This document shows, in pieces, positions 1 to 7,891 of a stretch of 40,577 nt of DNA. The notes beneath the pieces were generated by a model. It worked only from the letters and a program-made list of their open reading frames with translations, did not search any database and was not told where the DNA came from. This stretch comes from a virus. Within the stretch, counting starts at the first letter, position 1. The number at the start of each line of letters is the position of its first letter. Location of the stretch: positions 1 through 40,577 of the IMG/VR virus record IMGVR_UViG_3300009091_000029, one strand, 5' to 3'. The translations under genes and the position numbers were made by a program.

Positions 1-1
1 C

Positions 2-970
2 CCCCCTCCCACCTCAACCCTCATCCCAGACCAAACCCCCTCGTTCATCCCCGCCGACCAGCTCGACCCTACCAAGCCGGTCCCCTCCCTCGAAGACCTC
101 CAAGCCACCCAACCCCAGACCGGCTACCCCTCTCCCTCCCCACTCACCCCATTCGTCCCTGGTCCACAGCGGTACGCCACCGAGCCCACGCGCGAGGCCC
201 AAGCCGTCATCACGCGCCCAACGCTCCCTGGCGGTGTCGTCCCTGGGTCTCTCCCTGGGTCAACGCCTGGCCAAACCTCCCCCTTCATCCCCACCGAGCT
301 ACGAAGTGAAGGTGAGACCCAGAAAAACGTTCTCGCCATGGAACTCACTCCATCCGAGAAGCGCGTCGCCCAAGTCAGGGGTCTCAACCCTCTCGACAAC
401 GCGCAGCGTCAGGAAATCTTTGACCTCGCCTCCCAGGCAGACCAAGAATACGCCGCTGCACTCGAGCGTGCAAAGGAAAGCGCCAAGGATCTCGACGGCC
501 CAACGCAAGAAAAGCTCGCGCTCCTCATCTTCGCCGCAGATCACGTCAACAATCTCGCTCGTGTTCCCAGGGAATATGTCGAAGCCTTCATCGGGCCAGT
601 CAACTTCCCCAGAACCAAAGGCCAACGCCTCCTCGCAAATACCCCTGTTGGGATAAAGGGCAACAGAGCCCTGTGGTTTAACATCTTCGAGAACGAACTC
701 GCCGGCATCGCTCCATTCGGCTTCGCCCTCGGCGGCAAAGCCCTCACAGGAACAGAATTCGAGATCCTCCGTGGCACCCAACCAACCGGGTACGAGTCCA
801 CCTACGACCAATACCTCAACAAGCTCAACAGCTTCCGCAATGACGTTGCCAAGATCGCCAAGGTCTACAGAGAAGGAAACGCCAACAAGCTCTCTGACTC
901 TCAATGGCGTCAACTCCTCTCCGTCGAGCAAGGTATCCCTACCTCTGTCGGCCTTCCTGGGAGCAGGTAA
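2..970 (+). CDS. Hypothetical virion-type protein, 5' end outside window
   Basis: The frame is open from the first complete codon at position 2, so the gene begins before the window; 322 residues are visible. An internal ATG at 338 should not be taken as the start, because the frame continues upstream without a stop. The visible N-terminal third is rich in Pro, Thr and Ser and looks disordered. The rest is hydrophilic and mostly helical, with a Gly/Phe-rich stretch around visible residues 225-255. No family was recognised. Its place before a large protein with hydrophobic stretches and a small membrane protein suggests a late structural or DNA-ejection role, which is inference only. Confidence 0.7.
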   Translation, partial: PPPTSTLIPDQTPSFIPADQLDPTKPVPSLEDLQATQPQTGYPSPSPLTPFVPGPQRYATEPTREAQAVITRPTLPGGVVPGSLPGSTPGQTSPFIPTELRSEGETQKNVLAMELTPSEKRVAQVRGLNPLDNAQRQEIFDLASQADQEYAAALERAKESAKDLDGPTQEKLALLIFAADHVNNLARVPREYVEAFIGPVNFPRTKGQRLLANTPVGIKGNRALWFNIFENELAGIAPFGFALGGKALTGTEFEILRGTQPTGYESTYDQYLNKLNSFRNDVAKIAKVYREGNANKLSDSQWRQLLSVEQGIPTSVGLPGSR

Positions 971-975
971 CCCCC

Positions 976-2685
976 ATGCCATCCTACCACGCTGCATTTG
1001 AAACCGATGACGGTCAACGCCTGGTCTTCCGCAAGGAGAGCCCAACGCCACTCACCACGACCGACCTCCAACAATGGGGACAATCCTTCGGTGGTCGCTT
1101 CATCGGTGTCGAGGGTCCAGCCTACCCCGGCATCATCCTCCCCGACCCCACCCAACACATCGACACCTCTCGTCAAGCGCCCTCCCCCTCCATCCCAGGC
1201 ACCGCCCAAGCCCTCCCCCCTGAAGAGTCCTCCCCCGGCTACACCTTCGCCTCGGGCCTCCCGTCCATGGCCGCTTCAACCGTCCTCCCCGCCCTCGCCG
1301 GCCCCATCCTCAACGCGCTCCCGCTTCCTCCACCTATCAAAGCCGCCCTCGTCGCCAGCCGGTACGCACTCCCGCTCATCCGCGCTGGCCTCTCTGGTGG
1401 TGGAGCTGCGTTGATGGCCCCCCTTGGTGAGAAGATCCAAGAGGCCCAGGGTGTCCCCAACCCTCCTTTGGGCTCTCGTATGCTCAACGAAGGAATCGCT
1501 GGCAGCCTCCCCGACGTAGGGATCTTGGGCGCGAAAGTCGTCGGCCAGCGCGTTGCTCCAAAAATCTTCGGCTCCCCCAAACTCTTCGAGGAAGCCCAGC
1601 GTCTCGGTATCCAGGTCCCCTCCGCAGTGGGGATCACCGGCTCTGGTACGCTCGGGAAAATGGAGTACGCCTCAACCATCCGCAAGCTCGCCCAAGGCCA
1701 AGCCGACGCGATGATGCTCGAAGCCTCCCGCCAACTCGACGCCGCTGGGGGCGCCCTCCCACGCACCGCACGAGCCTTTGGTGCCGAAGCGACCGACGCA
1801 CTCGATGACTTCTTCGACATCTACAAAGGTGTCCCAAAGAGCGTCCAAAAGTACGAGACCGCCATCGAAGCCGCCACAGGATACACCCGTCAGCAACTCT
1901 CCAACGCCCGGAGAATCTCCACCTACCTCAAGTCCGACCCCAAAAATCTCGCGGCGATCACCAAAAAGGTCCCCGCAATGCAAAAGCTCATGCAGCGTGC
2001 CCACCTCACCGAAGCCGTCTACGCTGCCAATAAGACCAACACCTTCGACCCGATGATCTTCGCAAAATCCTGGGACGACCTTGGCCCTGAAGCCCAACGA
2101 CTCATCTACGGAAAAGATTACAAAGCGATGGCGTCATTCGTTGACGTCGCCCGAACCCAATCCGAAGCCGGCGCAGTCGCCGCCGCAGCGCGCAAGGGTG
2201 CCACCCTCAAGTCTAGCGCGTTGACTTGGGCTCCCGTTGCTGCTGGGATCGGTTCCGCCTTGAGCCTGGCTGGACTCCAAGCTACCGCCCCAGGCTCCTT
2301 CGGTCCCATCTCCCCCTCGGTGTTCTACCTCACCACAGGCGCCATGACCGTCTCCCCCTACGTCGTCAACAAGCTCCTCCTTTCCGAAGCCGGAGCCCGG
2401 TGGCTCACTGGTGCCATGAAGACCTCCCTCAAGTGGCGTGGAGCACCCCAGGAACTCTCCAAGATGCTCGGCCGCTCCTTCATCCAAGCCGGCCTCCACT
2501 CCCTCATCGTCCAAGAGCCCATCGTCGCAAAGGGCTCCAAGGAGTCTTCAATCGGAAACGACGCCACCTCTGTCCCTCTCTCCATCGCTCCAGACCTCCC
2601 ATCCTCTGGCTCCGTCCCCCGTCGCCTTCCAGACACCACCACCCTTCCCTACCCAACCGTCACAGAACCCCCACTGAGGAGGTAG
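976..2685 (+). CDS. Large hypothetical protein with hydrophobic segments, possible internal virion protein
   Basis: This 569-aa protein starts at ATG 976, five bases after the preceding stop; the frame stays open upstream to 904, but that part overlaps the previous gene. Ala/Gly/Leu-rich hydrophobic stretches lie near residues 95-155 and again at about 440-500. Between them is a charged helical region. The C-terminus is Pro/Ser/Thr-rich. No catalytic motif was recognised. Long proteins with amphipathic or membrane-active segments at the end of a late operon are often internal virion or DNA-ejection proteins in podoviruses. That assignment rests on size, composition and position only. Confidence 0.7.
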   Translation: MPSYHAAFETDDGQRLVFRKESPTPLTTTDLQQWGQSFGGRFIGVEGPAYPGIILPDPTQHIDTSRQAPSPSIPGTAQALPPEESSPGYTFASGLPSMAASTVLPALAGPILNALPLPPPIKAALVASRYALPLIRAGLSGGGAALMAPLGEKIQEAQGVPNPPLGSRMLNEGIAGSLPDVGILGAKVVGQRVAPKIFGSPKLFEEAQRLGIQVPSAVGITGSGTLGKMEYASTIRKLAQGQADAMMLEASRQLDAAGGALPRTARAFGAEATDALDDFFDIYKGVPKSVQKYETAIEAATGYTRQQLSNARRISTYLKSDPKNLAAITKKVPAMQKLMQRAHLTEAVYAANKTNTFDPMIFAKSWDDLGPEAQRLIYGKDYKAMASFVDVARTQSEAGAVAAAARKGATLKSSALTWAPVAAGIGSALSLAGLQATAPGSFGPISPSVFYLTTGAMTVSPYVVNKLLLSEAGARWLTGAMKTSLKWRGAPQELSKMLGRSFIQAGLHSLIVQEPIVAKGSKESSIGNDATSVPLSIAPDLPSSGSVPRRLPDTTTLPYPTVTEPPLRR

Positions 2686-2692
2686 TTTTTCC

Positions 2693-2872
2693 ATGTCATT
2701 CCTCTCCAAGATCCCCTGGACCTACGTCGGCGCAGCGGGCCTCATCATCACCGGCATCGCCAAGATGGCTCTCGGTGACAATGAAGCCGGCCTTGCCACG
2801 ATCTCCCTTGGCATCTCCATCATCGGCGGACGCCGCATCGCCGGCCGCATCGAGGAGTCGGTCAAGAAGTAA
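2693..2872 (+). CDS. Small membrane protein
   Basis: This 59-aa protein starts at ATG 2693, ten bases after a very strong GAGGAGG ribosome site that overlaps the end of the previous gene. Two hydrophobic Gly/Ile-rich helices (about residues 10-25 and 34-46) are joined by a short charged turn, and the C-terminus is basic (ESVKK). The shape fits a small holin-like or virion membrane protein, but no family was recognised. It is the last rightward gene before the convergent leftward operon. Confidence 0.7.
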   Translation: MSFLSKIPWTYVGAAGLIITGIAKMALGDNEAGLATISLGISIIGGRRIAGRIEESVKK

Positions 2873-2914
2873 GCCCTTCAATCTCTCGGGCTGAGTCTCC
2901 AGCCCCACGCAGGC

Positions 2915-2941
2915 AAAACGGCGGTTCTCCTCCTTCCGCCG
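2915..2941 (-). terminator. Intrinsic terminator of the leftward operon
   Basis: Read leftward, a perfect 6-bp GC stem (2936-2941 with 2919-2924) closes an 11-base loop and is followed by TTTT. It lies 18 bases past the stop of the last leftward gene and between two convergent genes. A shorter GGGCT/AGCCC hairpin (2888-2905) just after the rightward gene may serve the other strand but lacks a T-run. Confidence 0.6.
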
Positions 2942-2958
2942 GGGTGAGGACGGGCACC

Positions 2959-3270
2959 CTACCTGTGTGGGGCTGTTGTGTTTACGGCATCTCCATGCGT
3001 CGGACAACCGCTCTTCGTCTGCACCAACATCCCTGGACGAAGGTCAACTCCTACGAGACAGGTACAAATATCCTTGCGAACCCGAAATCCCTTCGATTCC
3101 CCGGCCTCAAACACCGCCGTCCCCCATCCCTTCAATGCCTCAAAGACTTCCTTGTCCCTTGTCTCACTGATTCCATGATCGCCAAGCACTTTCAAAACCG
3201 TGATCCACGTTAGATGCAGCTTTTCAAGTATCGCTGTCTGTAAGGTAATCATATCATCCACAGTAACCAT
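2959..3270 (-). CDS. Hypothetical protein downstream of tRNA-Gln
   Basis: This protein of about 103 aa is the last gene of the leftward operon. The frame is open further up, but that part lies inside the tRNA. An AAAGGAG site sits 8 bases before ATG 3270 and only 2 before ATG 3276, so 3270 is preferred. The N-terminal half is helical with charged residues; two cysteines lie near the middle (ICTC) and one near the C-terminus. No family was recognised. Coding status is supported by the ribosome site, the absence of competing frames and a terminator 18 bases after the stop. Confidence 0.55.
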   Translation of the reverse strand: MVTVDDMITLQTAILEKLHLTWITVLKVLGDHGISETRDKEVFEALKGWGTAVFEAGESKGFRVRKDICTCLVGVDLRPGMLVQTKSGCPTHGDAVNTTAPHR

Positions 3271-3287
3271 CTCCATGTCTCCTTTAA

Positions 3288-3360
3288 CTGGGGAGGCAGG
3301 GATCGAACCTGCAATCTCCGGTTCCAAAGACCGTTGCGTTACCAGTTACGCTACTCCCCA
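3288..3360 (-). tRNA. tRNA-Gln (anticodon UUG)
   Basis: Read on the minus strand, a 73-nt cloverleaf is visible. The acceptor stem is TGGGGAG with CTCCCCA and discriminator G. The D-arm stem is GCGT/ACGC. The anticodon loop is CTTTGGA with anticodon TTG, and the T-loop is GGTTCGATCC. The UGGGG 5' end is typical of glutamine tRNAs. The anticodon stem has four clean pairs with a weak closing A-G position. CCA is not encoded. It lies inside the replication operon between two small genes and is presumably cut from that transcript. Phage tRNAs commonly supplement host decoding. Confidence 0.9.
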
Positions 3361-3391
3361 CCATTGATTATTCCTCTTCCTCTCACCCATT

Positions 3392-3613
3392 CTACTCGAA
3401 ATCTTCCACCGCCAAAGCACGTCCGTTCTTGATCTCGACGGCTGCGTCTAGTAGGAGTTTTAGCTCAATCATCGAAGCATTGTCTAATAACAAACAGCTA
3501 TTGCCAACTTCGATCTTGAACTCCACACTTCTGAACGGATAGCGCGTAGCTGTAAGCACTACCACCTTATCTGTACTTAGGAATTTCCTGGTAATTACTG
3601 TATACGATTCCAT
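3392..3613 (-). CDS. Small hypothetical protein
   Basis: This 73-aa protein starts at ATG 3613, preceded by a GAGGAGG ribosome site that lies within the end of the helicase gene. The start follows the helicase stop directly, so the two are probably translated in a coupled way. It has alternating beta-type and helical segments and one Cys. No domain was recognised. It precedes the tRNA-Gln gene in the same transcript. Confidence 0.75.
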   Translation of the reverse strand: MESYTVITRKFLSTDKVVVLTATRYPFRSVEFKIEVGNSCLLLDNASMIELKLLLDAAVEIKNGRALAVEDFE

Positions 3614-3615
3614 GA

Positions 3616-4839
3616 TTATTCCTCCTCACTAAACTTATCTTCGACCTTCGCCAAAAACTCCCCCTTGGACACCGCCAACCTATAAAAAGACTTTGGCTTC
3701 GTCGCTGTCTTCTCGATCTCCAACTGCACCACCCCGGCAACTGTCAAATTCTGCATCACCGACCTGAAATTCTCCCCCGGCAACCACGGCCACATGTACT
3801 GCAACAGCACTGACTTCTGAATCCTCCCTCCCGCCCTCCTGATCTTCGCGATGATCCTATCCGAGTGTTCATTGCTCGGATGGCTCCCCATCTTCTTGAA
3901 CGCCATAGGCATCAAGAGATGCACGGTATTGAGCGCCTTCATCGCAGCAATCAGCACTGGCTTCGTCAGCACCAGTGCATCTCCCATCATCGCTGCGAAC
4001 ACCATCGCAACCCTCAAGAGATGCCCCGCCTTTCTTCCATAGAACCCGGTCTGCTCATCCTGCCCAGAACTCTCCTTCTTCCACCGTTGATACCACTTGA
4101 CGTAAAACTCCTTCCCATCTGCATCAAACTTAAACCCCCCTTGTAACTTCGACATCCTGTACAGCTCTTTTATCAACCACGCCTTGTGCTGATACAACCC
4201 CTTTGGGGGCTCGACCAACGGATTCGCCCTCTCCGTCTCGTCCTGGTACACCGAGATGATCCTCCCCAGCAACCCCGCCGTCTGTGCCACCTTCGGGATC
4301 TCATGCCCCAGACCCGTTGGCGTAGTCCCAAACAACCCACCAACGCATGGCAGATGCAGGACAATCGTCCCACACCCCATCACCCTCGAAAAGTCCTTGT
4401 CCACTGTCGTGTTGAGCGCACAGATGTCCGTTGCGAGGTTCTCCGCAAAGCTCTCTCTTCTCAGTAAATTCCCCAGCTCATCCGCCACGAGGAACCCAAT
4501 CGCCGGCTTCTTCTTCCCCTCTTCATCCTCCCCTCGATCCAACTGCATCAAGAGACTTTTACTACTGCTCTGCCCCTCGATGATGTTCACCTCCTCCTCC
4601 GGCAACGCGCGCATCAGCCCAACCGCCAGATCAATCGCCGTCGTCTTCCGGCTCACCGCGCTCTCACTTACCAACGCCACCATGATCTGTCCTGGGTACA
4701 GCTTAAAATAATACTGATCCAGGCACACCTTCCTATTCAACACATGTCCCACCACCGCAATCGCACTCCACAGATGGAACAGCTCAGGCGCTTCATTTTC
4801 CTTGGTATAATCAAGGTACACGGAGAGGAAATCTTTCAT
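3616..4839 (-). CDS. DUF3987-like replicative helicase/ATPase
   Basis: This 407-aa P-loop ATPase resembles DUF3987-type phage and plasmid helicases, which unwind DNA for the replicative polymerase. The N-terminus has the family's FHLWSAIAVVG-type opening (residues 21-31) and a LYPGQIMVALVSES strand leading to a P-loop-like turn (about 57-67) ending in SRKTT. The Walker B strand ends in VADE (118-121). The usual glycines of the P-loop are replaced by Ser and Ala, so the nucleotide site deviates from the common form. The C-terminal 70 residues look like a winged helix. No primase domain is visible. It starts three bases after the polymerase gene ends, so the two proteins are probably made together. 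Confidence 0.7.
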   Translation of the reverse strand: MKDFLSVYLDYTKENEAPELFHLWSAIAVVGHVLNRKVCLDQYYFKLYPGQIMVALVSESAVSRKTTAIDLAVGLMRALPEEEVNIIEGQSSSKSLLMQLDRGEDEEGKKKPAIGFLVADELGNLLRRESFAENLATDICALNTTVDKDFSRVMGCGTIVLHLPCVGGLFGTTPTGLGHEIPKVAQTAGLLGRIISVYQDETERANPLVEPPKGLYQHKAWLIKELYRMSKLQGGFKFDADGKEFYVKWYQRWKKESSGQDEQTGFYGRKAGHLLRVAMVFAAMMGDALVLTKPVLIAAMKALNTVHLLMPMAFKKMGSHPSNEHSDRIIAKIRRAGGRIQKSVLLQYMWPWLPGENFRSVMQNLTVAGVVQLEIEKTATKPKSFYRLAVSKGEFLAKVEDKFSEEE

Positions 4840-4842
4840 CAG

Positions 4843-7299
4843 TTACTCCAATAGCTCCTTTAGCTTCTGTTCAAATTCTCCCCGACTCGGCAACTGCTTC
4901 CACTCCACATCCCCTTTCCAGCTCCTCCCCATCTTGATCTCCACGAACATCGACAACGACCCCGCACCAATCTCTCGCGTCGTTTGTAGGCTCTTCACGA
5001 CAAACTGTGCCACCTCCCATGCCTCGTCCCTGTCTACCGACACCAACAGTGCATCATGCACATGCGCGTTGATCTCGAAGTCTCTCCAGTCCTTCCTCCA
5101 CTCGTACAACGGCACCAACCCGTACTGGTTCAACCAATCCACCACCTCGCTCTGCGGCTTGAATGAATACCCTCTCCTGTAGGTATCCTCATTCAACCTT
5201 TCAAAGCTCACATCAAAGATCCTCCCCCACGAATTCTCCAGCCTCCGATTCCTCAGCAGCTCCGCTCTGATGTCCCTCTGCCACAGCGGAATCGCTGGGT
5301 ATCTCTCCAAGTACCTCGAGATATATTCCTGACACCTCTTTGGCGGCACGACAAACCCATCCTTCAACAACTGCTCGCTCGCCGTATCCGCCTCCATCCC
5401 ATAATCCACTGCATGCACGAACCGCTTCCCCATCCCCCGCTCTACCCTTGTCACCTCCTCCACAGCCTTCTCAAAGATGATCGCTGCATTGTAGGTATGC
5501 ACATCGAACGACCATGGTGGAGTATTCGCCAACTGCATCAACTCCGTATCCCCCGTCAACATCCCCACCACTCTCCACTCCGCTTGGCTCAGGTCAAACT
5601 CGAGAAACACATGCTTCTTCTTCGGTACAAAGAACCTCCTCAACGCTCGATCAATGTTCTGCGCGTTCGATCCCGTCCCCATCGGATTCTTCGCGCTCGC
5701 CAGCCTCCCCGTCTCCGTCGTAAACTTGTAGCTCGACCTGTACCTGTGATCCTTATCCAGCCTCTCCGAATCCAAAACCTCCTGCTGCTTCCCAATCTGC
5801 CGGTGCTTCAACACCAACCCTGCAACTTCCTTCACCTCCTTCGGCACATACGCTTTCTTCATTATCTTCAGCAGCGCCGTCTCATCCACACTATCCGCCC
5901 ACATCCCCGTTGTCTGCTTCTTCTTCGGTATCTTCACCCCCCTTCCCTTCAACCACTCGATCAGCTTCTTCCCACTCACCGCCACCTTCGCACACAGCTT
6001 CTCCTGCGCAATCCCCTCCATTTTGATCTCAGCCGCAACCCTCTCAACCATCAATTTCCCCAACATCCTCACGCGCTGCTCTTCGTCCACCAAGATCCCG
6101 GTGAGCATGATACTCAACAACGGCTGGAGCATCCTCGCGTAGTGAGTCAAGTAAAACCCTAATCTGTGCTCCTGTACCAACCTCTTCCTAAACACCTCCC
6201 ACAGCTCAAACTGCGCACAACAGTCCATCCCATTGTACGCCCACAGGGCTTCCGCGTTCGACGTGTATTTCTGCACCGACTCTGGATCTTTAGCCTCTTC
6301 CTTCCAATACACCCGATTCGTAAACACGCTCGCCATATACGCTAGATCATGGTCATCGTTCGGCTCCAGCGCATGGTGCATCGCGAGGGTATCCCACACA
6401 TACCCCTTCACGGCAATCCCGTGTAACCTCTTCAACCAATACGTATCGAACAACCCATTCTGAAAAATCTTATTCGTGTTCCTCGACTCAAGCATCTCCC
6501 GTACCAACACCCACACCTTGTGTGCATCCCCCATCCCCCAATACGCCGGCGTCGTTGGAATCGTAAAACTCGCGCCCTTCGCCAGCGCAAATCCAACACA
6601 CCCAATGATGTTCCCCGGCGTCTCGATGTCCACCGCCATCGGTGTCCCGTTTTTTCTCGTCAACACAAACTGTGCAAAATCCTCTACCTCTTTTATCGTA
6701 GGCTTTATCTTATGTGTCGATACTGTTGGAGCTGCACCACTTGGGTCTTTCGCCGCTCTTGCAACTTTTTCCCAATCCCTGACACACCTCCGCTCCCAGC
6801 TTGGTTGGCGAAAAAGTGCCGCGGGGTGGATCGTAGGAATACACACGACCACCCGCCCGCACGGAAGAACCGTCTCAAGAGGACTCCCTCTCCACTTGGT
6901 AATCCCTGTCCTCCCTGTAAGCGCCCAAAGTGCCAGATTCCCGACAGCAACCACCACCTCGACGTATGGCAATTCCGCAAGACGACTACGCAGATCCTCT
7001 GCCCACGCCTCGATTTCATGTTTCTCCAACTTCTCCAGCTTGTTCCCTGGTGGCCTTCGCTGCACCACATTGTCCAACCTCATCAGCTCCCGCTGCAACC
7101 CCACCTGTCTCCACCACCGCTCAACCATCTGTCCGGTTGGTCCAACCAGTGGCCTCCCCTTGATCTCCTCATCCTTTCCTGGCGCCTCCGCGATGACGAG
7201 CACCTTTGCCGCCTTTGGTCCTTCTCCATACACCCGCCTCCCCAGCGACTCCAGGTCTACCGAGAACAACGGATTCTCTGTCTCCTTCTTCTTCTTCAC
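4843..7299 (-). CDS. DNA polymerase A with N-terminal uracil-DNA-glycosylase-like domain
   Basis: This 818-aa protein has three parts. Residues 20-185 form a uracil-DNA glycosylase superfamily domain, with the loop EAPGKDEE (38-45), VGPTG (52-56) and TIHPAALFR (156-164). The N-terminal CxxC expected for the iron-sulfur cluster of family-4 enzymes is absent. Residues 195-375 are a DnaQ-like 3'-5' exonuclease: VDIET with D224 and E226, NGLFD with D285, and YNGMD with D359. Residues 385-818 are a family A polymerase: motif A FDLSQAEW (568-575), motif B R621-K625-H629-Y633 and motif C HVHDA (746-750). It is therefore the replicative polymerase with proofreading. The start is GTG 7299, the only reasonable one, with GGGTGAT upstream. 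A His replaces the usual Phe or Tyr of motif B. Confidence 0.93.
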   Translation of the reverse strand: MKKKKETENPLFSVDLESLGRRVYGEGPKAAKVLVIAEAPGKDEEIKGRPLVGPTGQMVERWWRQVGLQRELMRLDNVVQRRPPGNKLEKLEKHEIEAWAEDLRSRLAELPYVEVVVAVGNLALWALTGRTGITKWRGSPLETVLPCGRVVVCIPTIHPAALFRQPSWERRCVRDWEKVARAAKDPSGAAPTVSTHKIKPTIKEVEDFAQFVLTRKNGTPMAVDIETPGNIIGCVGFALAKGASFTIPTTPAYWGMGDAHKVWVLVREMLESRNTNKIFQNGLFDTYWLKRLHGIAVKGYVWDTLAMHHALEPNDDHDLAYMASVFTNRVYWKEEAKDPESVQKYTSNAEALWAYNGMDCCAQFELWEVFRKRLVQEHRLGFYLTHYARMLQPLLSIMLTGILVDEEQRVRMLGKLMVERVAAEIKMEGIAQEKLCAKVAVSGKKLIEWLKGRGVKIPKKKQTTGMWADSVDETALLKIMKKAYVPKEVKEVAGLVLKHRQIGKQQEVLDSERLDKDHRYRSSYKFTTETGRLASAKNPMGTGSNAQNIDRALRRFFVPKKKHVFLEFDLSQAEWRVVGMLTGDTELMQLANTPPWSFDVHTYNAAIIFEKAVEEVTRVERGMGKRFVHAVDYGMEADTASEQLLKDGFVVPPKRCQEYISRYLERYPAIPLWQRDIRAELLRNRRLENSWGRIFDVSFERLNEDTYRRGYSFKPQSEVVDWLNQYGLVPLYEWRKDWRDFEINAHVHDALLVSVDRDEAWEVAQFVVKSLQTTREIGAGSLSMFVEIKMGRSWKGDVEWKQLPSRGEFEQKLKELLE

Positions 7300-7402
7300 T
7301 CCAGATCACCCATTCCCCAACGAAAAGAGCGACTGAGGAAGCTCTGTTTCAAAGACTCTCTCCCCAGCCGCTCTTTGCGGTTCTCTTTCAATTTCCCTGC
7401 TT

Positions 7403-7738
7403 CTACTTCCTTGTCATCACCTTCAACTGATCCAGCACGATCTCCAGCCCTCGAATTATCATGGTTGAGAGCGTGATCTGATTCCTCGCCGCAACAATCT
7501 TTGCTCGCGTTCTCAGCACACGAGGGATTCTCACGGACACCTGAACCAGCGCCGCTTCTGGAAGAGCTTCTGAAGACTCCGCTTGAACCTCCGGTTCCTC
7601 CACATCCTCCACTGGAGTCTCCTCCGTATCGCTCTCCTCTTCATTGAAGGTACTCAGGACATCCTCGATCTCTTCTTCGTCAAGGACATCCTGCACGTCC
7701 AGCAGGGGGTTCAACTCTTTCTTCTCTCCATTCTTCAT
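7403..7738 (-). CDS. Ribbon-helix-helix protein with acidic N-terminus
   Basis: This 111-aa protein has residues 1-65 extremely rich in Glu and Asp and residues 66-108 forming a ribbon-helix-helix-like unit. That unit is a beta strand VQVSVRIPRVL followed by two helices (RTRAKIVAARN and LSTMIIRGLEIVLDQL). Such domains bind DNA as dimers in Arc/CopG-type regulators. The acidic tail may mask DNA or contact a partner. The start is ATG 7738, with an AAAGGGGG ribosome site at 7743-7750. Upstream is a structured leader that can pair next to this site, so the gene may be controlled at translation. Confidence 0.75.
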   Translation of the reverse strand: MKNGEKKELNPLLDVQDVLDEEEIEDVLSTFNEEESDTEETPVEDVEEPEVQAESSEALPEAALVQVSVRIPRVLRTRAKIVAARNQITLSTMIIRGLEIVLDQLKVMTRK

Positions 7739-7742
7739 GCGA

Positions 7743-7870
7743 CCCCCTTTGGTGGCAGATTAAACTCTACGCGCTTTCCCTTCCCACGAGGAAGGGCGGG
7801 CGATTTATCCTCGGGCTCGTGGCACAACAGAGGAATTGTCGCCACCATTCAATAAAGGTCGCGCGTAGAG
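7743..7870 (-). promoter_or_regulatory. Structured RNA leader with mutually exclusive helices
   Basis: The intergenic RNA read leftward holds a perfect 10-bp outer helix (7861-7870 with 7765-7774). Inside are a hairpin with two stems (7841-7845/7819-7823 and 7836-7839/7824-7827) and a perfect 7-bp hairpin (7790-7796/7778-7784). The loop of the last can pair with 7816-7821 as a pseudoknot. The strand 7841-7847 can instead make 7 perfect pairs with 7750-7756, which abuts the AAAGGGGG ribosome site of the next gene. The alternatives look like a riboswitch or protein-binding leader. No known class was recognised. Confidence 0.5.
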
Positions 7871-7891
7871 CCCTGTAGCAGAGCAACGCTG

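Noticed and set aside
299-1051. Minus-strand open frame of 250 codons at the left end
   Set aside because: Antisense to a continuous plus-strand frame that runs from the window edge; no ribosome site.
3271-3327. Longer N-terminus for the gene at 2959-3270
   Set aside because: The extra codons lie inside the tRNA-Gln gene and the ribosome site fits the later start.
7765-7870. Twister or hammerhead ribozyme in the leader RNA
   Set aside because: A GAGCCCGAGGAUAAA stretch recalls twister, but the UAA internal loop and the tertiary pairings are missing, and no CUGAUGA/GAAA hammerhead core is present.
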